A stretch of 46,206 bases of DNA. It comes from Purshia tridentata. Taxonomy: Eukaryota > Streptophyta > Magnoliopsida > Rosales > Rosaceae. Within the stretch, counting starts at the first letter, position 1. Every line of letters starts with the position of its first letter. Positions 1-10,646 of the stretch are shown here, one piece after another. The translations under genes and the position numbers were made by a program. The notes under the pieces are model-generated. The model was not told where the DNA came from and made no database searches. It worked only from the letters and a program-made list of their open reading frames with translations. The stretch covers positions 1 to 46,206 of the forward strand of contig QANT01001782.1 in assembly GCA_003254885.1 (NCBI GenBank). Reading direction: 5' to 3'.

Positions 1-372
1 TCCCCAAATATCACAGTGTATTAAATCAAAGGGTGAAGTAGATTTAATTGAACTAGAAGCAAAAGACAATCGAGTCTGTTTAGCTAAAGGACAAATGTCG
101 CAAACATGTTTAGAATCAGACATTATTTCCGGAATAGTTTGAGATAATAAATGAAGAGGTGCAAAGGATGGATGCCCAAGACGTTGGTGCCATAGGGTGG
201 AGGTACGGCTAACATGATTGGCAAGATGAGGATTTTGGCTTGGTGTAAGATAATAAAGCCCATCAAATTGCTTGCCCAGGCCAATCGTCCTCTTCGTATC
301 CACGTCCTGCACAACACAAAAATCCGAATAAAATGTCACTATGCATCTCAAGGCTCGAGTCAACTTGCTCAC
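1..372 (-). pseudogene. copia gag-pre-integrase/integrase start, out of frame with gag
   Basis: Downstream of the ambiguous base the minus strand encodes a gag-pre-integrase domain containing LWHQRLGH, followed by a CX2C pair of the integrase HHCC zinc finger, and then the start of the integrase core (HCDIWG) at the window edge. It is displaced by one base relative to gag. It is called pseudogene only provisionally, because the shift coincides with the N at 373. Confidence 0.72.
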
Positions 373-1688
373 NAGTTCACACGAAATTGGGGGACATGAA
401 GAACCCCATCAAGAGGCAGTTCATGTGTCAGTTTGACGGACCCAATGGATTGGATGTCTGCTTGACCACCATTGGGTAAACCAACAAAATTATTCCGAGT
501 ATCAATTTTGCTATGTGTTAGTGGAGAACAAGATATATGATCTGTCGCTCCACTATCAACAATCCAATAGAGTGTGGAATGTGGATCATGTTGTACTATG
601 TTGCAGTGAGATGTATAAATACCTGTCGCATTTGCTAGTGACTGACCATTACCATTCCTGTTGCGAAGCAGTGCGAGGAGTTCATTATATTCCTTAGTGG
701 TGAATGTGGGACTTGCTGAAGTCGTCTTGGGGACAGGTTCTGCATGGTGTGCAGTAGTAATGAACTGGGTGGTGGCCTCGGCATTGTGGACTGTGGCAGC
801 CTTCCTGCCTTTGGGTTTAACATTCTTGCCATGCCATTTATGTCCCACTGGAAACCCAATGATGAAATAGCATCGGTCCCTGGTGTGTCCATCTCCATCA
901 CAATGTGTACATTTCAAAGATTGGCGCTGGCTCCAAGTACTCTGACCTCCTTTTGTTGTCGAAAAATGGGAAGCTTGCATGGCGTGCAAGTTGGCCTGGT
1001 TGTCTCGCCGACCAGCAACTTCCATTTGCCTTTCATGTTGAAGAATCAAACCATGAACCTTGCGTGTATCAGGAAGAGGATTCATCATCAAGATGGATCC
1101 TCGAACAGTCGAATAGGAATCATTCAACCCCATCAAAAATTGCATCACTTTCTCTTTTTCTTCTCGTTCTGCAAGTTTCTGCAGTCCCTCACATTCACAA
1201 ACAAGCGGCTCTTGATAGGATGACAACTCATCCCATAACGCCTTCAATTTGGTGTAGTAGGCAGAGATAGATTGATGCCCTTGTCGATGTTCAACAATCT
1301 CCTGACGGATTTGATAAACCCGAGAATCATTGCCTTGAGAAAATCGATCTTCAAGATCTTTCCATACAGCAAAAGCCGTTGTACAGTAGAGTACACTCCC
1401 TGCTATGTCTGGGTGAACTGAGTTCAAGATCCATGATAGGACCATATCATTGCATCTCTGCCAAAAAGGAAATTTTGCATCATTGGACAGAGGTGCCTTG
1501 ATTGATCCATTGACCATTCCAAGTTTATTCTTGGCGCTGAGGCTCAGATTCATAGATCGACTCCATTGGCCATAGTTATGGCCTTCGAGTTTTATATTAA
1601 CCAAGGATAGTCCTGGTGTGTCAGAATTGTGCAAAGCAAGTGAGTCAGGGGCGGGGAGTGTTATTTCTGTGGATTTTCCTTCAGCCAT
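369..1688 (-). CDS. copia gag with CCHC zinc knuckle and start of aspartic protease
   Basis: This 439-residue open frame starts at 1688 and stays open to the ambiguous base at 373. Residues about 30-230 form the UBN2/retrotransposon gag domain that packages element RNA. A CX2CX4HX4C zinc knuckle (CTHCDGDGHTRDRC) lies near residue 262, and the protease active site DSGATDHIS lies near residue 383. After 373 this frame meets stops. The reading continues in another frame with the gag-pre-integrase signature LWHQRLGH and the start of the HHCC integrase finger (CDIC) near 80-105. The break is one missing base next to the N, so it may be a sequencing fault rather than a true mutation. Function is transposition only. 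Host expression cannot be judged. Confidence 0.88.
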   Translation of the reverse strand: MAEGKSTEITLPAPDSLALHNSDTPGLSLVNIKLEGHNYGQWSRSMNLSLSAKNKLGMVNGSIKAPLSNDAKFPFWQRCNDMVLSWILNSVHPDIAGSVLYCTTAFAVWKDLEDRFSQGNDSRVYQIRQEIVEHRQGHQSISAYYTKLKALWDELSSYQEPLVCECEGLQKLAEREEKEKVMQFLMGLNDSYSTVRGSILMMNPLPDTRKVHGLILQHERQMEVAGRRDNQANLHAMQASHFSTTKGGQSTWSQRQSLKCTHCDGDGHTRDRCYFIIGFPVGHKWHGKNVKPKGRKAATVHNAEATTQFITTAHHAEPVPKTTSASPTFTTKEYNELLALLRNRNGNGQSLANATGIYTSHCNIVQHDPHSTLYWIVDSGATDHISCSPLTHSKIDTRNNFVGLPNGGQADIQSIGSVKLTHELPLDGVLHVPQFRVNX

Positions 1689-1778
1689 GATGGCTGTTGA
1701 AATGACAACTAATATGTGTAATGTGTGTTTGGACGTATGTGTAGCGGAAGGTGTTTGATCAGAGTCACCAAGATCGGT

Positions 1779-1790
1779 GCTCTGATACCA
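1779..1790 (-). other. retrotransposon primer-binding site (initiator-Met tRNA type)
   Basis: The minus strand reads TGGTATCAGAGC, the usual plant copia primer-binding site complementary to the 3' end of initiator methionine tRNA. It is separated from the LTR end by 8 bp (1791-1798). Confidence 0.9.
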
Positions 1791-1798
1791 TAAGAAAA

Positions 1799-1973
1799 TG
1801 TAGAAGATATATTGATATGTTAAAACACTATATAATCAACTGATACAACTTACAAGGTCTTATACACAAGTCTGAAGCCAACAATTACGCTCGGTCTAAG
1901 GAAACTGGAAGCTAATTCCTATAATCACTCTATATCCTACAATTACGCTAATTCCCATAATTACTCTAGGACA
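1799..1973 (-). repeat. 5' LTR of the copia element
   Basis: On the minus strand the LTR opens TGTCCTAGAG (1973-1964) and closes TTCTACA (ending 1799), giving the expected TG..CA ends. It is 175 bp, short but normal for a copia element. The right edge is set by the TG dinucleotide and the left edge by distance to the primer-binding site; the partner LTR is outside the window. Confidence 0.72.
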
Positions 1974-2510
1974 TATCATTGACTTATTTTCTTGACTTTA
2001 ACATGGTCTAGCATGACTGTCTCGATTTCTTGTGGGTTTATAAAAATAAGGTTCAATTACAAAAAATTGACATGATCAGCCTATTTTAAACAGGTTTATA
2101 AATAACAAAATATTTTAAACGCATCTATTAATTAAAAAAATTATGAAAAAATGTATTTTGTTCAGGATTTTGTAATGGGAACTATTAAGTGCCAACGTAG
2201 ATAAATTGACGTGAATTTTTAATAGATGTGGTAGATTTTCCTTTTCAAAACTTGACACATGAAAACACATACCTTGTAGCTTTTGATTTTTGTAAGTTTT
2301 AAATTTTTTTTTAAGGATAAAAAATTGTGGTTTGGGTTTTCATTTGTTTAGGGTTCCATGTGTTAATTTGTTTGTGGGAAAAATTCACCACATCATTTAA
2401 AAACAGCAACTTTTTTAAACTCCCTAATTACCAAAAAAATTTTCTAAGCCCCCACCCATTTAGAAACTCTCCAAAAACCCCCTAAAATTTATAATACCTC
2501 TTTTACCCTT

Positions 2511-2577
2511 CTGACATGTTCTGACGCGTTCTGATGCACGCGCTGACGCGTTCTGACGCGCTCTGATGCACGCCCAG
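2511..2577. repeat. CpG-rich decamer-like minisatellite (ctgacgcgtt type)
   Basis: About six imperfect units of the ctgacgcgtt/ctgatgcacg kind follow each other inside the 2185-3768 element. They form a CpG-dense island in very AT-rich surroundings. Confidence 0.6.
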
Positions 2578-2900
2578 TGTAACTGTATTTTAATACAGTT
2601 ACACTTCAATATAGTTACACAATCACTGAAATTGAAACTGAATTTTAAAAAAATAGTTACATTGAAACACAATTTCAGAAATACAATTACACTAAAAATA
2701 ACTACAAATAATTACACTATTATTTTTCAACAAAAAAAAACTTGCAAGCCCATAAAAAAAAAAAATTACACATTCACTGAAAAACACAGCTACACCTTCA
2801 TTAAACAAACAGTGACACTTTCACTAAACAAACAGTTACACCTTCACTAAAAAATAATTACAGCATTATTCTTTTAGTGAGAAGAAAATATAATTACACC
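2577..2900. repeat. palindrome followed by degenerate agttacac array
   Basis: Bases 2577-2589 and 2592-2604 are perfect 13-bp inverted arms (gtgtaactgtatt) with a 2-base centre. After them the word agttacac or a close variant (aattacac, cagctacacc, cagtgacac) recurs every 20-30 bp to about 2900, interleaved with ttcactaaacaaa. The open frames here are repeat artefacts. Confidence 0.6.
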
Positions 2901-3768
2901 ATTACAATAAAAATAATAGTCCCTAATTTAAAACCCCCTAGCCATTCAAAAACTTGAATTCAGTTTCACTAAAAATAGAATTCAGTTTCACAGTTTTAGT
3001 GAATACAGTAAAATTAAATTCAGTTTCACTAGATGCATCGAAACTGAAACCGAAAAACAAACAAAACACCTGTTACTTGTTATGTGTTGTTATTGTAGTT
3101 AATTATGATTAATTATCTAAAATTTATATCTTAGTACTTCATTATGATAATAGATCAAATTAATTTAAAATATATATATATGGATCAAATTGATTTTTAC
3201 AAAATGGATCATTATATTAAGACCATTACGACCAAACAAAGCATGGGTTAAGCTAGAAGAGATTTGAAGACATCAAAAAGGCTTCTCCTACTTCCCGTAG
3301 AAATTTTTTGGCCCAAGCTATATAAAAAGGAAAAAATGGTGGACAGTGAAGTTGATCCAATGGTGTATCTTATTGCTTAATTATATTACTTGCTCCAGCG
3401 TTGACCTCACAGCTTGACCTTTCATAAGTGGGGCCAGAATAAAGTGTCCATAATAAAGACTTTCATTAATAGAAATTTTTGATGTATCCGGCGAACCAGA
3501 GGAGAGAAAGAGAGAGAATCGGAGGAGAGAGAGAGAGTTTCACACAGAGGGAGGAAGAAAAAATGAAATAGGGTATAATCAGAATTTTATTTAAAAAAGG
3601 GGTCAACTGTAGATGAGTGTAAGTTGACTAGGGGGTTTAGAAAAATATTAAGTGAAAAATTGAGGGTTTTGAGAGAGCAAAATTTTGGAGGCTATAAGAG
3701 ATTTTATCTTTAATTAAGGGGTTTATAATTATTTAAAACTACGTCAACTTATCTACGTTGGCACTTAA

Positions 3769-4527
3769 CAACACCTATAATGGAACTTTTAATGGCATTG
3801 TTTTTTGGGGGTCAAATACTCTTAATTATTTACAATTAATGATGTTTGTTATTTGAATAATGTTTGTCGTGTTGAGTCTTAGTTAGATAACTACCACGTT
3901 GAGGAGTCGTAAAGATGAGTATCCTCTCACCTACTATAAATAGAAATCCTTATTTCGTGCTTTGATTTGGTTCTCTCATGACTCAAGAAGCTTATGTATT
4001 TTTCTACAGTTATCTTTGTAAACATATAGAGTCGTGTTACGTGAAAACTATCTTTGTCAATTTGCATTCATTTCTGAGATTAATACTTTCTTAATTCTTA
4101 TGCCGTAAATATATGGAAAAATAGTAATTTAACATAAAATTACTTTAGCTTCCATTTTTACCCTTTCAATCGGTACTTCAACTTAGTTAAGGTCAAGAGC
4201 TATCAGCCATTTCAATTTGAAGCCCAACACAGATCCAATTCACAATAGTTCTGGGCCGGGCAGGCCCAATTCAACCCCAGTTCAGTGACATTTTTATAAG
4301 CACTCTGTTCTCATGTTACTACATCCTCGATGTGGGATGTGAAATGTGAATGAGATAATTAAACACCAAGTGCTTGAATTGAAACTTAAATGGAAGCACT
4401 TAGCTGTTGTATTGAAATTTGAAGCAAGACTTGGCCTAAACATCTTATTCCTAATTAAATATCTAATAAAAATACGAGAAGATTACAAATTTCAAGATAA
4501 ACAAGGAGATAGCAATAGTTAGCACTG
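3769..4527. other. intergenic, 3' flank of the PP2C gene
   Basis: AT-rich sequence without a supported gene. The 3' UTR and polyadenylation region of the minus-strand PP2C gene should occupy roughly 4527 down to about 4350. Confidence 0.4.
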
Positions 4528-6092
4528 CTATTTTGGGGTGGTAATAGGGTGAACTTGCTGATCAGACAGAGGTGAAGAGTGAAAAAAGAGGCAAATGGCT
4601 GAAATGTCATCCATTGCAATACCCTTCCTCTTGCGCTTCCATGCATGCACAGCACACTCCACCAGACGCTTTGCACACTTTGCCTTGTCTGCTGTTGAAC
4701 CCACAATTTGCACTGCTTCTTCGTTCGAAACAACATCCCACACCTAAAATTATGTAAAATCAACAGCAAACCCTTTTTAGAACATTGCAAACTAATTCAA
4801 TCTTCATTTTTGTGTGTAAAGACAAAATGAATGAAGAACGGTAATGTACATACCCCATCAGTTGCCAGCACAACAAATTGATCTTTGCTTGTTATGTTTC
4901 TGTGTGTCACTTCAGGCACAGAAATGAGTCCAAAATCCTTGACACAGTAATCCCCAAAGGCTCTAGACATTGCTAGTCCTGGTGATTCCTCATCCGGCAG
5001 CCACACCCTGTGCACCCCTGGTTCATCGTCTAAGCAGAAAACTCGCCCGTTGCTTTGAATTATTCGCTCAGCCTCCTCTGCAGCAAATCAAACAATAAGT
5101 AACAAAAAGAAAAGAAAACATGTGAAAATGTGTAACCGTATATTGTTTTTTCCATTTGTGTGTGTTGAGAGAGAGAGAGGAGAGACTGACGGGGTAGATT
5201 GGGCTTGAAATCAACAGTAAGCTGAACTGCCACCAAGCTTCCATCATCTAAAGTGGTACCCAATACAGCACGAGAATCCCCAACATTTGCTATGAAAATG
5301 AGCTCCCCCTAAATAAACAAGAATTAGAATATACACACATGCATTCATGTCAATACTAATTGGAAACAGTTTCTAATTAGAACACTGCATACCTGTCTAA
5401 CTATGGTGAGCGCAGTTGTTCCACTGTAAAAGGAATCAAATTTTCGATGGTTCTTGAGCTCCTTATCAATGGCAGCACAAGTTTTTATGTAGGAATGCCT
5501 CCATATGTTAAACCGGTGATGTTTTTTATGTGATTCCAAGTCCAAGTCCAAGTCTGGGTCGAAGGAAGTTTGAGATAGTACTGTATCTTGCCAATTGCAC
5601 AACAAAGAGGGAGGCATTGTTTCTCTGAGCCTTTTTGACACAAAATGGCCCCATGGACCATGCCCGTCGAAAATTCCACAAAACATCATGTCTTCTTGGC
5701 ATCCAAATTCCTAAAACCAAAACAAGTTAGTTACTAACATTCACACACAAACTCAATCACCAATTATGACTTTCATAGTTTCATATGAAAGGAAAAACAC
5801 AAACACCTTCCATCATGAAAAATGAAAATCAGCATGCTTTGCTTACCTCCCACACAATGAAGCAGTCCTGGTTGACTCCTTTGTTGCCTCTCTTTGAGAA
5901 CACTGAAGCAAAATTGTTTGAACCATCAACATTGACAGTTCCAGAAGAGCGTAGGATCAAGTCATTCTTCTTCGCCTCCTTCGCCATTGCTTCTGCAGCT
6001 TCTCTTGCACTATAATTCCCAGAAACATTCCTCCCTTTCTTGAATGATAGCGATCTTGCCAATCCACTGAACAAGGAGGAAAAGTGCCCCAT
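4528..6092 (-). CDS. EGR1: EGR-type protein phosphatase 2C (clade E growth-regulating)
   Basis: Five exons: 6092-5847, 5710-5393, 5308-5191, 5077-4854, 4743-4528; 1122 nt, 373 residues, all GT-AG. PP2Cs are Mn/Mg-dependent Ser/Thr phosphatases. Visible family motifs are NQD (74-76), FDGHG (96-100), GTTAL, GDSRA (198-202), LAMSRAFGD and ATDGVWDV (299-306). The start MGHFSS.. followed by LARSLSFKK is typical of plant EGR1/2, and Gly2 offers an N-myristoylation site, which would place it at the plasma membrane. In Arabidopsis, EGRs restrain growth under water deficit through microtubule-related targets, and EGR2 acts on the kinase OST1 in cold. The full domain and catalytic residues are present. 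The 5' leader probably contains an intron. Assignment to EGR1 rather than EGR2 rests on neighbouring genes. Confidence 0.94.
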
Positions 6093-7520
6093 TTGCTATG
6101 CTTAGCTAGCTAGCTATTCAATTCCAGCAGGCCACCCAATTGGGTTGTAGACTCAAAATCTGAACAAAACAATGAAACACATTTATAAACATCACAAAAA
6201 AGCCCTTATGGATCTTTGAAAGAACAAGCAGAGAACCAAGAAAGTTAATGCTTGAGGTTTTTTTTTTTTTTTTCCCATTTTGTTTAACATTCTCTTCACG
6301 GAGAACTGACAGAAAGTTAAGGCAAGTTGAACTGACAAAAAGACATTTTCTGACTCAGAATGCTGAGAATCTAAGACTTTTATATGGGAAACATACAAAA
6401 AACAATGAATGGGAAAGACGTAACAGATAATATTCAGGCTTGTGTGGAATTCCAGCATTGGATCCAGAATTTTCTTTATAATGTAAAGTGAAAATGTCTA
6501 TATCCGTAACAGTTTGAATACTTTTATTAATTAATTGTTTGGCTGCTAAAAGAAAAATAAAAAATTTGTCATTTTTAAATATATTTTCCATAATTTGCAT
6601 TCTGAGAAGTGAGAAGGCAAAACGGCTCCATTGAAAGAAGCTCAGTATAAACTGCTCCCAAAAAGGGTGTGACCCAATTGCTTGTTGGTGGAGAAAGCCA
6701 AGGAATATAAAAGAAATAGATATTATGGTTTTGCATTAAATGGCGAAAATTGAGAATATGTTTATGCTTAGAAAAGAAAATATATATCTTATCCATTCCT
6801 TCATTTTCTTGGTTTCCATACAAGCTCTGCTTTTTGAAACTTTTAAACTCTCCCCCACCAAATCTAAGAAAACCCCGGATGAAAATTTGATAAAAGAGGT
6901 TCAAAACAAAAAAAAGTTAAGGCCCACCTTTATTTTCCATTCCAATTTTCTCAGTTCCAAACAAAACCCATAAAGGAAACATTCACAAAGGACATTTAAA
7001 GAACTCAATTCGAGCTTCTCAGCAACCCAAAAAAAAAAACTTTCCATTTTCATTGTTGTTCTTTAAATTCCTTCATTTCTCAACAACTCAAAAACAGATT
7101 CCGAACCAAAAAAAAAAAAGAAAAACCAACCAAAGTCGACATAAAAACCTTGAAAATCCAGCAAACTTTGACCAGAGAATCAGAAGCTAGAAAGCTGGAA
7201 CCTCAGGGAGTCGCCAGAAAATGGGTTTCACCGACAGGAACTCGGAGCAATTCCGACAATCCCAGCTGAGGCTTTGAGGAAGTGAAGTTGTTAGAGATCG
7301 ATCAGAATCCATAACACCGTGTGTCTCTGACTTGTGTTTTGTTGTTGTTGGGGACTGATACTTAGATTTTAAGGAGAAGAAAACAAAGCACAGAGTCACA
7401 GAGTTTCTTGTGCGTACGAGCTATTATTCTCGATACTAACTGTACGTCATGTAATGTAAACTAAACTAAAAGGCTTTGCTTTTTTAGCTAAAAGGCTTTG
7501 CTTTTTTAGCTCAAAAGCTT
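6093..7520 (-). other. PP2C 5' leader, probably containing a large intron
   Basis: No coding exon lies here. On the minus strand a good acceptor (TTTTGTTCAG) ends at about 6163, 70 nt before the ATG. A possible donor (TTTCAAG/GTTTTT) lies near 7150, and the TATA box is at 7549-7556. This fits a leader exon at about 7520-7150, a 1-kb leader intron and a short second leader exon. Exact borders need cDNA. A 41-codon upstream ORF (7312 to 7187) would lie in the first leader exon. Confidence 0.5.
7468..7511. repeat. perfect 22-bp tandem duplication at the PP2C promoter/leader
   Basis: Bases 7468-7489 and 7490-7511 are identical (aaaaggctttgc.. unit). The pair lies at or just downstream of the predicted start of the PP2C transcript. 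A partial third copy follows. Confidence 0.85.
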
Positions 7521-7548
7521 GTTTAGCTTTCTTTTCTTTTATTTTTCC

Positions 7549-7556
7549 TATTTATA
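7549..7556 (-). promoter_or_regulatory. TATA box of the PP2C gene
   Basis: The minus strand reads CATATAAATAGG, a canonical plant TATA box. It predicts transcription start near 7520, consistent with the long leader. Confidence 0.55.
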
Positions 7557-7560
7557 TGTG

Positions 7561-9960
7561 CAAAACAAAGAGAACCCCGTTCATTTGTACGTTGTTTATT
7601 AATTATAGTATACTGTATACATATATGCACGTATGTGCATACATATAGTCCTTGTATACATCGTTCACATGTGCTTTTTTTGTGCATGGTGAAAATGATT
7701 TATTTTTTGAGTCCCATCTGGTCAATAATTTGTAGCAAAATGCATGAGTTTTTTGTTACATGAAACAAATCGAATTGTTGACATATCCTATTCTAAATAT
7801 TCTTGAATAATAATTTTAATTTTAACTTACTTTTCATTAGTCAGTATTTACACTAACTTAAATGAAAAAATTCTCTGTATTTTGAGGGATAAATAAGGCA
7901 TTGGAATTCAACATGTTCTAGTAGCCAAAATGAAAAGCAAGAAGAATTTATTTACCATTACCAGTTCTAGAATTCATCAATAGTTGTGTTAAAACCCTTG
8001 AAGAAGCCGCTTTTAAATTGATACAATTTAGAAATAAACAAATTAAAGAAAGTATGACACATTCATGCAATATTAATTTATATGTTTTGTTTATATGCAA
8101 TCTTTATGTCATTATGAAAATGATAACAAAGGATCATATAAATACGACTTTTTTGTCCAAACAACAATGAATTGAAAAGTAAACCAAGTGGAATGTCCAC
8201 AACAGACATCCAATTGAATAAAAAATAATAATGAAACATAAAATAGTAATATATATAAAATAAAAAAGAGTAAAGGTCGATGCTAATTAATTTTATAGAG
8301 AAAAATCTGTTTATTTCTTTTTAATATTCTATATTTTTTTTTCCTAGAGTCGTCTACAGTACACATGGCTATATTTTGGCCAGTTGCTCCTTTCGACGAC
8401 TGAAAATTCGCAATGCACCAAAAACAAGTATACCATCTTAATCATTTTGGTTAATTTATTCTAAACCCCACGTAATGTATCAGAAAATTAATAAGTTAGG
8501 TGGTCATGGATGATAATTATTTATTACATAAATAACTATTTTATTAGGTCAATAAACAATAAATCAACTAAATTAAGCTAACAAACACATATTATCAATT
8601 TTTTAAGCTTACGTACGTCCTGTAATTAATTGTTGTGATATAATTAGTGTTATAAAAACAAATCAGCTTGCGACGAGGTCATGGGCTAAAATTTCAATTC
8701 CATCAAAGATCATTAATAAAAGATATAAACTATAATTTATAGAAAAAATATGTTGTACACCTATCTTAAATAAATGAGAAACAGATGATCAACTCGTGAG
8801 TTTGATAGGATAATTCACTTTAAAAAATAACATGACGTCAATAAGCTAGAAACTATATAGGAATTTAACTTGGAACATTAAATAAGAATTAAACATGACG
8901 GTCTAAAAACTATATATAGGCCCTAATTTTTGACCAGATTCGCAATGAGATATATGACTATGTTTTGGCAATAAATAAATGCCACTTGAAGTCGAATCAG
9001 ATAAATAAATAAAATTTGGTTATTTTCGTATATTGCAACAATTTGGTATATGAAATTTTCCTTTATATACTCCTTTATTATTCCTGTTGTGGTAAGTTCC
9101 TACTTTCAATATTATAGTCTTCTGCTTCCCATTTGGGTGGTGGGTAGGTAAAAGCATGCAGAATTCCACAAATATTAAAATGTGTAAATGGGTCTAAAAG
9201 CCCATGAATTTGGTAATGGATAGCAACCATAGGAATAGGGTTAATTACCAAAAAGGACAAAGTTGCAAAGGATATATAAGGGAGTCCCACTTTCTCGTAG
9301 AATATGATGTCATTGACCCTCGGGTTCTGCCAATGACACCCAAAATCTACTTTGCTCTAAGCTCCATAATATTGTCGGTCCAAGTAGATTCATGCTCATG
9401 CTTTCTCTTGTCGGCAAAACTTATCTTCACCGATGGGAAATTGAAATTATTGGTGCAGACACTGGTGACAACTTTGGAAAGTGGCCCAACCCCAATACCA
9501 TTCTTTTTTATTTTCAATATTTTTGCCAAAATTACCACAATTATGTATATCTCCTCACTCATTATGTTAATTCTTTAGGTCATACTCAAATCAGTTACAT
9601 ATAGAAATAATATATATGTTGGGCAATCGATTAGAAATCATTAATTCATGATTTTATTGATATTATTTTCAAATTAATTAATTAAATATAGTGTTTGAGT
9701 AGAATTAGGGTCAATAGATCTATTCAGATGACCCTTGTTTTTGGTAGGAAGGTGGCTTTTATGACATGTGATTAACATTAACAATATAACTTGGGTCAAG
9801 CTACAGCTGGCTACACAACTACAAAAATCAAATGGTCAAATAACATGAGTAATCCATAATTGCTTAGTCGAAAAAAAGAGAAGATATTTCATTATTCCTA
9901 GCATAGGCTTTGGGTATGACTTATGAGCCAGTAAACACAAATTTTATCGCTTTCCTGCTA
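7561..9960. other. AT-rich intergenic region
   Basis: Upstream of the PP2C promoter. Open frames here (for example 9204-9578) have no recognisable domain or codon pattern and were not accepted. No repeats of note were seen. Confidence 0.4.
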
Positions 9961-10200
9961 TTACATCACGTGAATCAGAGTGACACTGATACAGTGTTCC
10001 TCATATCCAGTACTCCGCACTGACACAGCACATGATGAAGTCGGTGCAAAGCAGCACTGATTAGGTAGGTCCAGCACCGCGTAAATTTCTGCCAACCATA
10101 AGCTGCCACGTAAGACCCATCAATCAGATGTGGGGCGGCGCACCGGATAACGACGTACAAACAGAAAACGTTAACGGTAGGTGAGGACTTGGGCCATGCA
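9960..10200. promoter_or_regulatory. GC-richer noncoding island with G-box palindrome
   Basis: This 240-bp stretch is clearly richer in G+C than its flanks. It holds the 8-bp palindrome tcacgtga (9966-9973), arms acactg/cagtgt (9983-9988, 9992-9997), a ccacgtaa (10107) and ggataac (10145). No protein or RNA gene was recognised. It lies 450 bp beyond the TEN1 stop and 2.4 kb upstream of the PP2C promoter, so it could be a distal element, but this is inference. Confidence 0.3.
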
Positions 10201-10646
10201 TGGACCTACGAACAAGTTCATATCTTGGGGAAAATTCTACAATATCTTTGCTTGCTTAATTATGAGTTGATCACCGACCCTTAGCCGTTGGGAGTTCAAC
10301 TCTTTAATTTGCATGATGTCATAATTGGTATCGAATTATTTATGATTTATATTATGTAATACTCAATTTGGATTCATTAACTTTGTATTAGATTGGAATC
10401 GTATTTGAGAAGCCCAAACTTGATGATTTTTGACCCGTTGGTTCAAGGCATTAGTCATTACTGAAACTTCAAAAGGAGATAGATTTTACTTTTAGTAGGC
10501 AACAGTTTGAGCATCTGGAGCAAACATTACAACGTTTTAGAACCAAAAGAAAGTATATATAAAGAAACACATGGGTGTATGAGTTTCTTCACATACTATG
10601 ATGCCTTTAAAATCTCCAAACCAGCCTTTCCATAAGTAAATCTGCA

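Larger units (their letters stand above)
1..1973 (-). mobile_element. Ty1/copia LTR retrotransposon, 5' part, cut by window edge
   Basis: Read on the minus strand, the order is LTR (1973 to 1799), primer-binding site (1790 to 1779), gag start (1688), CCHC knuckle, aspartic protease, then the gag-pre-integrase region running off base 1. This gag-protease-integrase order, with integrase before any reverse transcriptase, is that of copia elements. Reverse transcriptase, RNase H and the 3' LTR would lie left of the window. A target-site duplication cannot be tested because only one end is visible; the bases just outside the LTR are tatca (1974-1978). The single-base ambiguity at 373 coincides with a frame break, so whether the copy is intact is undecided. 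Confidence 0.93.
2185..3768. mobile_element. 1.58-kb non-autonomous DNA element with 28-bp terminal inverted repeats
   Basis: Bases 2185-2212 and 3741-3768 are inverted copies, 27 of 28 matching (ttaagtgccaacgtagat core). The regions just inside both ends are also alike: stretches in the style of ctaaaccccct, about 200 bp in from each end. There is no transposase-like open frame, so it is non-autonomous. Flanks contain taatggga-act on the left and taatgg-aact on the right, which could be an eroded 9-10 bp duplication, but they do not abut the repeats symmetrically. MULE-type is possible; the superfamily is not settled. Confidence 0.7.

Noticed and set aside
515..1270. Plus-strand open frames over the gag region
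   Set aside because: They are the reverse strand of copia gag and have no domain.
2566..2850. 94-residue plus-strand frame
   Set aside because: Its sequence is the degenerate agttacac array; the Thr/Asn/Lys-rich product is a repeat artefact.
9204..9578. 124-residue plus-strand frame
   Set aside because: No domain, no splice context, AT-driven composition; nothing family-like was recognised.
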